NCBI GenBank assembly: GCA_949317995.1
Contig: OX439039.1
Coordinates: forward strand, 75,994,002 to 76,058,001
Reading direction: 5' to 3'
From: Acholoe squamosa
Taxonomy: Eukaryota; Annelida; Polychaeta; Phyllodocida; Polynoidae
DNA length: 64,000 bases
Positions 32,501 to 43,570 of this stretch are shown here, in pieces. The notes below the pieces were generated by a model. It did not search any database and was not told where the DNA came from. It saw only the letters and a list, made by a program, of their open reading frames with translations. Each line of letters begins with the position of its first letter. The first letter of the stretch is position 1. The position numbers were made by a program, and so were the translations under genes.

Positions 32501-33364
32501 AAATGACTGCTGCTTACATACCACCTGTTAAAATAGGGTAGTGGTTAGAGCTTTGAACTCACAATCAGAAGAACAGGAGTTCAAGTCCCTGTGCTGTTAT
32601 TCACATCGCATATCAGGAGTTTTTTGTCAAACGATTTATAATAAAGTTAGCAATATATGTCAAACCTTTTGTCCTGAGCCAAGAGATCTTGAAAACAGTT
32701 TTCCTTTACATGCTTGGCAAAAGCAGCGGAGCAAAATGAAATGAAAACTTGAAAATTGACATAAAATGCTTTTTGATTCACTGAAACCTCAAGCATCAAA
32801 CAAGCCTAGAACTCTGTTAACCTGCTTTGTAAGTCCAGTGTTCTAACCACTACCCTATTCTGGACAGATGACATATAGGAGGTAAAGTCTCCAACTCATT
32901 CAGATCACCAAGATCAGGCCTTACTTATACATCACGGTTAGGTCAACTCACTTACACATGGTTTCTGAGAACAACTGCCCCCATTTGGTGTTTCACTTAT
33001 ACCCTCAGGGACTACTTTCCTTCCCCTACCCATCAAACACAGGGCAGAAGACCAGAGTCTAGGATGCTAGTACTTATGTCTGGGACCAGTATCCTAGTAT
33101 ATGGTCAAGTTGTGGCACACTAGGGACACCTAGAGAGCAATAGAAAAACTAAGACATGCAAGTGTGCATTCCCTTCCCCAGATGGTGCCACCAAGTAAGT
33201 ATTGGGAGGGGAAAGAGAAAATTATGCTCAGCCTCTATCTTTGGTAAAAACCGGGGTAGGCTATAGATAGTTAAATTCAGCGTTCTCATCCTGTTCAGGC
33301 CTTCTTGCACCATTTCATGGACAGATGGCCCTGCCTTTTGCCATTATATGAGTAGTATAGTAAA

Positions 33365-33397
33365 TGGTCTTCTCTGGATATTATCCAGAGAAGACCA
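33365..33397. repeat. Near-perfect 33-nt palindrome at the array edge
   Basis: Arms of 16 bp (TGGTCTTCTCTGGATA and complement) flank one central base, directly after the truncated last 1,119-bp unit. As single strand it would form a tight hairpin. Its arm sequence (TCCAGAGAAGACC) recurs in the minisatellite beside it. Confidence 0.85.
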
Positions 33398-33720
33398 CCA
33401 TATTTGGATTATCCAGAGAAGACCGGTGTTTATAGATATTTTTAATTTATCTATAAAAGAGGTCGTTTATAGATATTTTTGATTTATCCAGAGAAGACCG
33501 GTGTTTATAGATATTTTTAATTTATCTATAAAAGAGGTCGTTTATATATAGATATTTTTGATTTATCCAGAGAAGACCGGTGTTTATAGATATTTTTAAT
33601 TTATCTATAAAAGAGGTCGTTTATAGATATTTTTAATTTATCCAGAGAAGACCGGTGTTTATAGATATTTTTAATTTATCTATAAAAGAGGTCGTTTATA
33701 GATATTTTTAGATTATTTTA
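33398..33720. repeat. 75-bp hairpin-forming minisatellite
   Basis: GACCGGTGTTTA starts copies at 33421, 33496, 33575 and 33650 (spacing 75, 79, 75). Each copy holds a 10-bp inverted repeat TTTATAGATA / TATCTATAAA around a 9-nt loop, with partly complementary GACC / GGTC outside it. It is AT-rich and strongly structured. Confidence 0.8.
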
Positions 33721-35842
33721 CAAACAGTAATTATATCACTTTAGGTTTTAAATACAAAAGAGGTCAAGTGGTGCTCATGTCACAAGGTTACTCTTAGCTG
33801 TGCATGTCACAAGGTTCTCAGCTGAGCTTTTGGTACAGAGGAAAGCACTGAGAGACCACTAGGATTAGAGAGGATTGAAGAAGGATTGAAGGAGGATTGA
33901 AGAAGGATTGAAGGAGAAGGATTGTGGACTGAAGGAGGATTGAAGGAGAAGGATTGTGGAAGGATTCAGGGACACAATAGTGGAAGCATCACCCGTTCAC
34001 GCTTCAACCAACCATGAGAGCATCAGCCGTTGTAAGTCGACAAGGTCGCAAGTACAGTCGTGATTTTGTTCACACTGGAGCTACACAAGCGTGGAGGCTT
34101 GTGACATGAGGGCTGGACCTCTCCATTTAACCCTAGACAATGCCTTCCTTATATACTCCACCTCAGCGGTGAAATCATATATGTGGTGTTACACTTTTAA
34201 ATCTATGAACAAATAAACATTCAGTTTAAGAGGAAACAGATTTTTTTCAACAGTTTGAGTGATTTAGGGATAGAGTTTTTTCTTGTCTATTTTTTGATAT
34301 ATTTCATTGATATCAGCAAAGAATATTTGCAGAGTTATAAGAGGAATTCACAGCGGTAGTTTACAATTGAAACGTTAGGTTTTCATTCAAAACGCGGATT
34401 TTTTGTCCCCCTCTACCGAGAATAATATGAACTATATTTGGTATGATGTAGGTTATATGGAACTAAATTATCACATGTATAAAGCTCTTTTTCTTTGTAT
34501 TTTCTTTATCAGTTTCAAAGATTCATGTATAGAGCTCCTTCTTTTTATTGTTTAATGTATTTCACTGATATCAGGGAAGAATATTCGCTGATAGCTTACA
34601 ATTATGACGTTAGATTTTATCATGTTTTGAACGCAGAACGCATTCTTGCTTTCCCTCTACCGAGAATAATATGAACAATATTTGTCCTGTTCCAGGTTAC
34701 GTGGAACTAAATAATTTATGTAAACAGCTTTTCCCATCTCTTTGTTATTTAGCTTTATGTTAAATGACGAATTTAGGATAAGATCATGTCTCAGGTTATT
34801 TTTCCATGTCCTTGTTACTAGATTCCTTGTTATAATGTAGACAGACATGTAGACAAGATTCGATTAGTTCTTATGAATGCCTTCAGATGGGAGAGCAATA
34901 GGTGTTAGGTGTTGCATTAATCATAACGGTTCCATTTATGTTTCTCATGTGAAGCTCCATACTGACTATGTCACTGAGTCTTTCGGTTCCAAGCCTGCTG
35001 TGTGTGTGTGTTAGTATGTTTATATGAGTAGGAGAGGAGCGGCATGAGTTACTCTTTTGACTTTTTACACATAGATTTAGTCCATACACGCAACAAAATG
35101 ATCTGTTTGAGTTGCTCTTTACAGTGAACAGTTTTAGTGTGCAGTTTATATTTAATTACTGTAAGCAAATCAGTGAGTTATTTAGTGAGTCAGTTAGTGA
35201 GTCATTTAGTGAGCCTGTAGTTGCACTGAGCAGCTTATAAAGAGTCTCAGCTGCTCTCTGTTTAAGGCTCGCAATAGTGAGCTGTTTGATGTTTATGTAT
35301 AGTCACAGTGAGCGGCTTATTCAGAGTTTGAGCTGCTCTCTGTAATAGGCAAGGTATAGTAAGTTGCTCAATTTTTAATCAAAAGTAGATCTTTCGTTAT
35401 ATATTTACACATATTTTGTATGTATAAATATACATCCATCAGTCACCACGTGAAGGTAGATCTACATGACTGATTTAATTTTGAAAAAATAAAGGCCTAA
35501 AGTGAAAATTTTGGAACATAAACAATGTTTCCTATCTCTTTATGAGCTAAGTAGATATATATGAATGGCTTATATTGTATATTTCATTTATGACCTACGT
35601 CGAATAAAATGAAGATATTGAAAGCTTTGTTTTAGCTTTTGTTTTCACTCGATCTGGATCAAGTGATAACATGAAGCCTAATTATTTAAGAAGCAGATTT
35701 TCAACCAGATCTGAATCAAGCATAAAAATACAGCTTCCTTATTTGAATATATATATATATATATATACCTACATGCTTTACATGTAGAGACAGGCAAATA
35801 CATTGCTTTTGTAGATATTTTAATTAAAGATGGAGAAGGCTC
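33721..35842. other. AT-rich non-coding DNA with small duplications
   Basis: No gene is supported. GGATTGAAG-type short repeats lie at about 33865-33965. A duplicated block of roughly 200 bp appears at about 34270-34460 and 34550-34710; both copies share CTCTACCGAGAATAATATGA. A TTAGTGAGTCA tandem run occurs near 35175-35215, and a duplicated GCTGCTCTCTG-containing segment near 35230-35350. An (AT)n run lies near 35745-35767. The left end of element B may lie here. Confidence 0.5.
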
Positions 35843-36573
35843 TTATTTTAAATGAAGATGGAGAAGGCTCTCATTTTCTATAGTGTTTCTGATGATTTGA
35901 AAGAAGGAAAAATTCGTGATTGCTTGAGTTAGCCCTTTTTGTTCTATGTTTTTTATTATAAGCATAGTGAAATCTAAATCTTTTACGTAGAATGAATTCC
36001 CTACATATTTTTTTTTGTGAGAAAAATATGATCCTTTCATGAACATTTGAGCCAAGAAAAAAATGAAGTCTTCTTTCGTGAAAGCTTTTCTTGTAGTTGT
36101 TGATTTTGTGACATTTTTTGATTTGAAGCAAGCTAACATTTCATTTTCATTTATTATTTGACTTAGTAACTTAGCCAAATAAAAGCTGTGTCCTTTATCT
36201 ATTTTGCAGTTGAACAAAAAGCCTGAAATATACGCAAAGCACTTTCTATAGCTATGTACAATGACTTTTTTGAAGGCTGTTGCCTGAAAATATAACTTTT
36301 ATAGTTAGCCTCTTTGTACACTTTATGTGAACAGTAACACATAAAACTGTGGAATGGACACATATTGATACAGCTTTGCCCTGTCCAGTAACTTTTTATA
36401 GATGGCTTTCCACATTTATCACGTTTTCCATCTAAACAATCACACAATGAAAATAAATTTTGTTTCCTTCTTTTAAATCTAGTAGGAACACTTACCTTAA
36501 AGGGTGGCAATTTAACCCTCAGAATGTAAGCAAACAGGAATAAAATATCCTGCATGGAGTAAGCCTTCCCCAT
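35843..36573 (-). CDS. Cys/His-containing unknown protein, one frame break
   Basis: Two overlapping frames on the minus strand (36573-36199 and 36217-35843) read as one gene of about 243 aa. The frame changes beside a run of five A at 36216-36220. The N-terminal half has a cluster of Cys and His (CDCLDGKRDKCG, then CINMCPFH, then CYCSH), a likely zinc site. The C-terminal half is hydrophobic and basic. An ATG at 36573 follows a TATA-like box at the right distance. AT content fits element B. I do not recognise the family. It could be a leftmost accessory gene of element B or a separate old insertion. Confidence 0.45.
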
Positions 36574-36610
36574 TGTTTTGATCCTTGATCACTTTCCTTT
36601 TCAGATCGAG

Positions 36611-36618
36611 TATTTAAA
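36611..36618 (-). promoter_or_regulatory. TATA-like box of the Cys/His gene
   Basis: TTTAAATA on the minus strand lies about 40 nt upstream of the ATG at 36573, consistent with a short-leader transcript. Confidence 0.35.
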
Positions 36619-36699
36619 GGGCAGAGGCATTTTTTTATGAAATAGGGAGGGGCTACGTGAACAGGGAGGAGCCTATTTTAACCAATTCCTTTAGACATA

Positions 36700-37340
36700 G
36701 TTAAAAAGGTGGAAAATTCCACTGTTATTGCGCAGTTTGGTTTGTGCAAGGCATGGCATAAACATTTTTTGCCTGTTTTTTAACCCTTTAAGGGCAGAGC
36801 AAAAATTGTTGCCCTGGCCATGTAGACGACCTCTGAAAAAAGTATAGTTCCTAGAGGACGAGCCTATTTTTAATTCCTATACTAATCCTATATAGCTGGC
36901 ATTGACTATAGTCGACGCTAGACCTGTTATGGTGTCGACTGTAGTCAATGCTAGGCCTACCATGGTGTCGACTATAGTTGATGCTAGCCCTCAATGGGTT
37001 AAAAGTACTTAAAAAGATGGATAATTCCATTGCTATTGCGCAGTTAGGTTTGCAAGGCTTTGTAGAGACATTTTTTGCCTGTTTTTTAAATGTACTTAAA
37101 AAGATGGAAAATTCCATTGTTATTGCGCAGTTAGGTTTGTGCAAGGCTATGTAGAGACATTTTTTGCCTGTTTTTTAAATGTACTTAAAAAGATGGAAAA
37201 TTCCATTGCTATTGCGCAGTTAGGTTTGCAAGGCTTTGTAGAGATATTTTTTGCCTGTTTTTTAAATGTACTTAAAAAGATGGAAAATTCCATTGTTATT
37301 GCGCAGTTAGGTTTGTAGAGATATATTTTGCCTGTTTTTT
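36700..37340. repeat. About 85-bp tandem repeats
   Basis: Units share AAAAGATGGAAAATTCCAT, then TTGCGCAGTTAGGTTTG, then TTTTTTGCCTGTTTTTTAAA. About five copies are present. A separate nest of short repeats around GTCGAC (about 36895-36990) interrupts the first and second copies. No gene is seen. Confidence 0.7.
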
Positions 37341-38309
37341 TAAATGTACTTTAAAAATCCTTTATACATGCTAGTACTACGAGACCTTGAAAATTTGACT
37401 TTTTTTTGCAGATATTAACTGGATTTCAAAGTCGTTAGATAATTAAAGCATACGACAATAGATATGTATAGGAAAGTGTCAGCCAAAATCTGGTTGGATT
37501 TTGTATATGTTGGATGATTAATTGGATAATTCTTGTTATATGAGGGAGGCAGCTGTTTGAAACCTGTTATTTGTGTCACGTATTAAGGTACCAGTCTTAG
37601 GGGTAACAAATGGCAGCTATATAATTGGTGAGACGTAGAAGAGATCATGGATGTAGTTACAGCTTTTTATGCTGACTTTTTGTTTGCTTCACACGGTAAC
37701 TTGAGGTCTTTCGGTTCTGTTGCTCATAAATATCGAGCAATGGATAAAACGACGAGGACAAGTTTTTGAAATTTTTATTTATTTGTATCTTTAAGCCATT
37801 CTTAGCTCACAAGGAGGGAGATAACTATTGTTTGTTTAGTGCTAGACCGTAAAAAAAGCGTAGGTGATATGTAACCTCAGGTTTAGTGTGAGCGTTAGGT
37901 ATAAAAAAGTATTGAAGTATATCAGTGTGGTATTATATGCGAAGCTTCAACAGACTGCTAAGCTAGGATAATATGTAATTTTGCCTTATATACTTAAGGA
38001 AGCTTATGATTATGATACTAGCTTCCCTTATCTAAATCAGCGATGTTATTTTTGAGACTTACAGGGTTAGGTATAAGATATGACATATAAAGGGTAAAAA
38101 GTTCGCAGCTGTTTTGGATTAGGTTATGGTAACATTCCTATCAGCAATGAAGCGTTGTTAGCGTTAGGCCATGCTTGGATAATATAAGCCAACATTGGTT
38201 TAATATAAGCTGGCATTGGCTCAATGTTTTTATGTAACCTGGGATATTGCTGACATTGATGTACACAAACTTTTTTCAGATATCACTTAATAAGTTGAAT
38301 ATAAGAAAA
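37341..38309. other. Unannotated AT-rich spacer
   Basis: I see no supported gene or clear repeat in this stretch. Confidence 0.4.
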
Positions 38310-38870
38310 TTCTGTGACGTAATGCATATATGATGTTCAGTAGAATAACTGTTTTGCCTCCATGTTTGGCTTTATACGTCTTAAAATTGCCTTTCAAAAG
38401 ATTCCATGACGTAATGCATATATTATGTTCAGTAGAATATCTGTTTTGCCTCCATGTTTGGCTTTATACGTCTTAAAATGGCCTTTCAAAAGATTCCCTG
38501 ACGTAATGCATTTATTATGTTCAGTAGAATAATTGTTCTGCCTCCATGTTTGGCTTTATACGTCTTAAAATGACCTTTCAAAAGATTCCATGACGTAATG
38601 CATTTATTATGTTCAGTAGAATAACTGTTCTGCCTCCATGTTTGGCTTTATACGTCTTAAAATTGTCTATCAAAAAGATTCCATGACGTAATGCATACAT
38701 TATGTTCAGTAGAATTACTGTTTTGCTTCCATGTTTGGCTTTATGCGTCTTAAAATTGCCTTTCAAAAGATTCCATGACGTAATGCATATATTATGTTCA
38801 GTAGAATCAAAGTTATGCTTCCATATTTGGCTTTATGCGTCTTAAAATTGTGTTTCAGGAAAGTTCCATG
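38310..38870. repeat. Six 92-bp repeats each with a CRE-like TGACGTAA
   Basis: TGACGTAATGCAT begins at 38315, 38407, 38499, 38591, 38684 and 38776 (spacing 92 or 93). The remaining unit includes TCAGTAGAAT, CATGTTTGGCTTTATACGTCTTAAAAT and similar text, degrading after 38860. TGACGTAA is an ATF/CREB-type site. Six regularly spaced copies beyond the 3' end of the leftward glycoprotein gene resemble a viral enhancer, although a plain minisatellite is also possible. Confidence 0.75.
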
Positions 38871-39039
38871 CTATATATGGATTTCCACGTCTTACAATTG
38901 TGTTTTTTAGAGGAAGGGAATATATTATGTAGATTTATCCTACTATATTTGGTCTTTTACGTCTTTGCTTTGGATGTCAGAGGTTTTTGATTTAGTTTTA
39001 GATCTTTAAGAGCATAGCAGAAGAAAATGAAAATAAAGC

Positions 39040-40866
39040 TTAAAGGGACTTTAAAGGTTGAAGCTCTACCATATCCCTTGCTGTGCAGGGATTTCCTTGG
39101 CTAGGTCTATATATAGGTGATCTATGACGTTTTTTTCTTTTAAGGATCATGATAACACATATTAATATAATAAAAGTGGTTAACACAGTCCCAAGCGTAG
39201 CTGCTAGGATAATTTGCCATGTTATCACATGAGGGTTATGCGGAGGGGAGGATGGGGTAGGATTCTCAGTGGGAGTGATGAGCTCCTCCCCTTTGCTCAA
39301 GGGACTCATATATAAGACTCGAGGACCCAGAGAGATCGTAGATATTGTTTCTGCTCTCTCAGAAATTGTGTTCAAGTAAGGTGAAACAGTTTTTGGTTCT
39401 AAGTTCAAGTCAACCAAAGGAGTTTTCAAGTTAGCTTCCAAGTCAGGAGGAGTGAAGTCCAAGTTTGATGCCGTGGATCTCAAGCCTATTTTCGACGTTG
39501 AAGTTAAATCCGAATTAGGCTGGGAGATTTTCTTCTTGAAATCTTTCTCAGAGGTAAGTCCTTTTCTGAAATCCCTTAAAAAAATTAATCCTATATTAGT
39601 TCAGGATATGAAGCAAGATTTTGCTTTATTTTCTCTCAGCTGTGAGTAAATATCTTTTATTTAAGATAAATTAAATGTATCTGAGATAACTTTAAAATCT
39701 GAATTAGATTTATGATATTTATGGTTTAAACGTGGCATTTATATTGAATTTAAGCCATAGCTTTAATACTAACTTGTTTTTTCCTGAGAAGAAACCTTTG
39801 GTTGTAGATATTTTAGTAGGGAAGGTAAAAGAAGAAAGCGATACAACAGTTGGAGTTGCCCTTGGAGTGAATTTAGCTTGAATAGTTGAAACGGTAGACT
39901 TAGAAGGCAGAGAAGTAGGAAACACAACGTATTGGTTTGTTGATTTCTCTTGAGATCCAGTCATAACGTCCTCAAACAGGCTTGACGCTGCAGAGGAAGG
40001 ACCTTTAGACGGAATGGCAGAAGGCTGTGCTATGACGTCCTTAGGCAATGTTTCAGAGAACGATGAAATGGTAGGAAGATACACAGGAACAGTTTTTGAA
40101 TAAGAAGTTGCATCAGGTGCCTTACTTGATTTAACTTTTAAGGAAGCCATTGTTAAAGGCAGCGTTTTTAAGGTACTTATCAAAGGGGTAGAGGTTGGAG
40201 ATGAAATAGTAGAGCTTGATGTCCAAGAAGTAGAGCTTAGAGGCAAGGCTGATGAGCTTGTTTTCCAAGAAGTGGTTGTTTGAGGAAAGTTAGTTGAGCC
40301 AGGCTTCAAGGAAGAAGTAGGATCCATTTTGTTATTTTTCACAGAGAGCATAGTCGAGCTTAGCTCTGAAGAAATAGACGTTAGCGTGGTTGGATAGGAC
40401 GTGGTAGGATATGACGTAGTAGACATAACATCCTTTATTCTGAAAAGATAAGAAAGAAAATATTTTATTTGGTGTTATTTTCATGCAGGCTTTTTCTTTG
40501 GAAGAGGAAAAGGGTATACATTTATTTTTGAAATATATGTATTTCAGATTTACATGGAACTAAGAATTTTATTTACCTGCAGAAACCAGCGTCACATTCG
40601 TATATTCCATGCTCAGTAGTCAATTTCTCCAAAAAAGGAAAAACATTTTCGTCGTAAGGAATAAATATCCTTGTAGATTTTTCGTTTCCTTTGATCTGTA
40701 TCTCAGAGGTCACAAAAGATTCATACGTAGGTGGAAGAAAGAAAATGCATTCCACGTTTGGCTCACAAGACAAAGAAAATCTTGTGAAATTACATTGACA
40801 GTTGAATTGCATAGTTTGCATGTAGCAAACAGGCAATAAAGCTGCTAGTACCCACCAGGATTTCAT
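39040..40866 (-). CDS. Three-exon type I transmembrane mucin-like glycoprotein, element B
   Basis: Proposed exons are 40866-40577, 40439-39774 and 39565-39040. Donors GTAAAT and GTTAGT and acceptors TTTTCAG and ATTTCAG join in phase to give 493 codons plus stop. The protein has a signal peptide (about residues 1-18) and a Cys-rich head (NCQCNFT, LSCEPNVEC, YECDAGFC) recalling an LRR N-cap. A long Ser/Thr/Pro mucin-like stalk follows (about 98-400), then a membrane helix (about ILAATLGTVLTTFIILICVIMIL) and a basic cytoplasmic tail. Heavy O-glycosylation is expected. It parallels the element A glycoprotein in topology and position at the end of a leftward unit. A surface or envelope function is inferred. 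All coding pieces are undamaged if the introns are real. Confidence 0.68.
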
Positions 40867-41073
40867 CTTGAATGTGAGCGTTAAGCTAAGGATGCACGCC
40901 CTAGAAAGATACCATTTAGTTAGAGACTTTTTTGCAGCTATTTTAAATTCCAGTGTCTAGATAAGAAAGTAGAACAGGCACTGAGTAGGATGGTAGAGAC
41001 GGCAGGCTTTTATGCTCTTGTTAGATGTATCCTGTGAGATAAATATACTCTAAAATGTCAGCCAGGAAGACCA

Positions 41074-41147
41074 GTCAAAATGGCCGAGCGGTTAAGGCGC
41101 TCGGCTTGCTATGACAAGAACGCGGGTTCGAATCCTGACGGCCTCCT
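41074..41147 (+). tRNA. Degenerate tRNA-Ser/Leu-like sequence
   Basis: A perfect class II A box (TGGCCGAGCGG, 41081-41091) and B box (GGTTCGAATCC, 41125-41135) are present. The anticodon stem and acceptor stem do not pair, and the long variable arm is missing. It is most likely a tRNA pseudogene or SINE head, possibly still able to recruit RNA polymerase III. Confidence 0.4.
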
Positions 41148-41489
41148 TTATATTGTTTTGACGTTTTCTGTGTTATGCTACAGGAAATGAAATACTTTTG
41201 TTTTCTACAGCTTAACTCTCAGGCTTTTCATTTGGAGAGGCAAAATTTGTTAGGTCAGTAGACACATGTTTTTAGTTTGACGTAATACATGTTATTCAAA
41301 GACAGAGTTAACTAAACGTGCAGTGAAAGCAGCTGAAATCTAGTTAGTTGTTCTTTTACCGCTTGTGTTAGCCCTCTTGTGTTTAGGTTAAGAACTAAGA
41401 CGACTTTTGTTTAAGGCTGAACCATCTAAGCTTTTGTTACGGTACACCTCCTTCTTTTCCGCCGTCTAGTGTTATATGGCGAACATTGA

Positions 41490-43146
41490 TATCAGTAATG
41501 TTAGAGAGAATTATTTCTGTAGGGACATTGATAGAAGTAAATGAAATTACGAGGATCAAAGAAAAGGATAGCTGTGATATGTTTTATTTTTTTAGATGTT
41601 ATGAGTTAGAACCTTTATTTATTTTAGGGCTACTTCAGCTGACTACACTGCATGAGCAGGACACCATACTTGGCTTGCTATTTTTATCGACAATTTCGTT
41701 TAAGGTGTTGCTTTATGTTTCATGCAAACATTGATCACTGTAATTCTTGAGAAAATCATTTCTGTGAAGACTTTAATAGCAGTTGTTGATATTACGGGGA
41801 TCACAGCAAAGGAAGGTAGTGAAAGTATTTGTTTCCATGATTTCATTTTTGTGAGAGGTCATAAGTCTAAACTTTTATTCATTTCAGGGATTCTTGGCTG
41901 AGAGTTTTGCTGATAAACCATAGCATCGCGTTCACAGTGCAAACAACAGAAGTGACAAAATACACAGCACAGAGTTGCTTCCTGGTGAGTTAAATTAGAA
42001 CTTACACAAGCAGCTTGATGTTTAATGCGAACTACTGATCACTGTATTCCTGGAGGAAATCATTTTTGCGAAGACATTGGTAGGGCTTATTGGCTGAGAG
42101 TTTTGAAGAAACTGTAAGTTATAGTTTTGAGAAAATCATTTTTGTGAAGACATTGATAGCAGTTGTTGATATTACGGGGATCACAGCAAAGGAAGGTTGT
42201 GAAAGTATTTGTTTCCATGATTTCATTTTTGTGAGAGGTCATAAGTCTAAACTTTTATTCATTTCAGGGATTCTTGGCTGAGAGTTTTGCTGATAAACCA
42301 TAGCATCGCGTTCACAGTGCAAACAACAGAAGTGACAAAATACACAGCACAGAGTTGCTTCCTGGTGAGTTAAATTAGAACTTACACAAGCAGCTTGATG
42401 TTTAATGCGAACTACTGATCACTGTATTCCTGGAGGAAATCATTTTTGCGAAGACATTGGTAGGGCTTATTGGCTGAGAGTTTTGCAGAAACTGTAAGTT
42501 ATAGTTTTGAGAAAATCATTTTTGTGAAGACATTGATAGCAGTTGTTGATATTACGGGGATCACAGCAAAGGAAGGTTGTGAAAGTATTTGTTTCCATGA
42601 TTTCATTTTTGTGAGAGGTCATAAGTCTAAACTTTTATTCATTTCAGGGATTCTTGGCTGAGAGTTTTGCTGATAAACCATAGCATCGCGTTCACAGTGC
42701 AAACAACAGAAGTGACAAAATACACAGCACAGAGTTGCTTCCTGGTGAGTTAAATTAGAACTTACACAAGCAGCTTGATGTTTAATGCGAACTACTGATC
42801 ACTGTATTCCTGGAGGAAATCATTTTTGCGAAGACATTGGTAGGGCTTATTGGCTGAGAGTTTTGCAGAAACTGTAAGTTATAGTTTTGAGAAAATCATT
42901 TTTGTGAAGACATTGATAGCAGTTGTTGATATTACGGGGATCACAGCAAAGGAAGGTTGTGAAAGTATTTGTTTCCATGATTTCATTTTTGTGAGAGGTC
43001 ATAAGTCTAAACTTTTATTCATTTCAGGGATTCTTGGCTGAGAGTTTTGCTGATAAACCATAGCATCGCGTTCACAGTGCAAACAACAGAAGTGACAAAA
43101 TACACAGCACAGAGTTGCTTCCTGGTGAGTTAAATTAGAACTTATA
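41490..43146 (+). repeat. 380-bp tandem repeat carrying a repeated exon candidate
   Basis: Copies are exactly 380 bp apart (for example the segment at 42090, 42470 and 42850), with a partial copy from about 41740 and a more diverged one at 41490-41735. Each of four copies has a polypyrimidine-AG acceptor (TTCATTTCAG) and a strong donor (CTTCCTG followed by GTGAGT) bounding 97 nt: 41888-41984, 42268-42364, 42648-42744 and 43028-43124. A 63-codon open frame recurs but overlaps the intron-like part, so I do not call it a gene. The array lies upstream of the rightward gene at 43571 and may supply alternative non-coding leader exons. Confidence 0.75.
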
Positions 43147-43570
43147 AAAGTAGCTTAGTGTTTAATATGAACCACTAATAACTATAATTTTTTAGAAAAT
43201 CATTTTAGTAAGAAAGTTAACCAAACTTACCAAAATCAGATTATTAATGTAAATCAGAACAAAGAATACTTTATAAGAGACCTAAAATATTTGAGCATTA
43301 TTGTAACATAAAGCAACAAATTTACTTTGAATTATTTTTTTCAGGAAAGGGACAGAGAAAGTGAACCAGACAGTTTCTAGTTTCCCCTGCTTCATTAAAC
43401 AAGGTTGTAGCCATTTATTTTTTTATGCTATAATATGTTAACTGTCTATTCAATACATAGTAAATAACATTGTTCTTATACTTACTACAAGTCCTTGTGC
43501 TAAGATAGACATAGAAAGTTTTCGATCTCCAAAGAAAAGTATTTCTAAGTATAGAGGATCTGTACATATA

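Larger units (their letters stand above)
21966..33350 (+). repeat. Tandem array of 1,119-bp units (nine full, one partial)
   Basis: The marker ATTCAGATCACC starts units at 21966, 23055, 24174, 25291, 27304, 28423, 29542, 30661, 31780 and 32898. Spacing is exactly 1,119 for most copies. Unit 1 is shorter (1,089) and the step 25291-27304 is longer by 894 because of an inserted MITE plus its TTAA duplication. The copies between about 26560 and 30300 are nearly identical, implying recent expansion, while the outer copies differ more. The last unit stops at 33350. Short open frames of 60-67 codons recur in each unit but show no protein features. This is satellite-like DNA. Confidence 0.95.

Noticed and set aside
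22000-33000. Recurring 60-67 codon open frames in the 1,119-bp units
   Set aside because: They repeat only because the unit repeats. They have no motif or hydrophobic/charged design, and include tRNA-like text, so they are chance frames in satellite DNA.
36851-37144. 97-codon minus-strand frame
   Set aside because: It is a translation of the 85-bp tandem repeats and repeats itself at the same period.
38578-38766. 62-codon minus-strand frame
   Set aside because: It is a reading of the 92-bp CRE repeat.
41074-41147. Functional tRNA-Ser or tRNA-Leu gene
   Set aside because: Anticodon and acceptor stems do not pair and the variable arm is missing.
42090-43041. Three identical 63-codon open frames in the 380-bp repeat
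   Set aside because: They cross the strong splice acceptor and stop just after it. The repeat is better explained as exon plus intron-like DNA.
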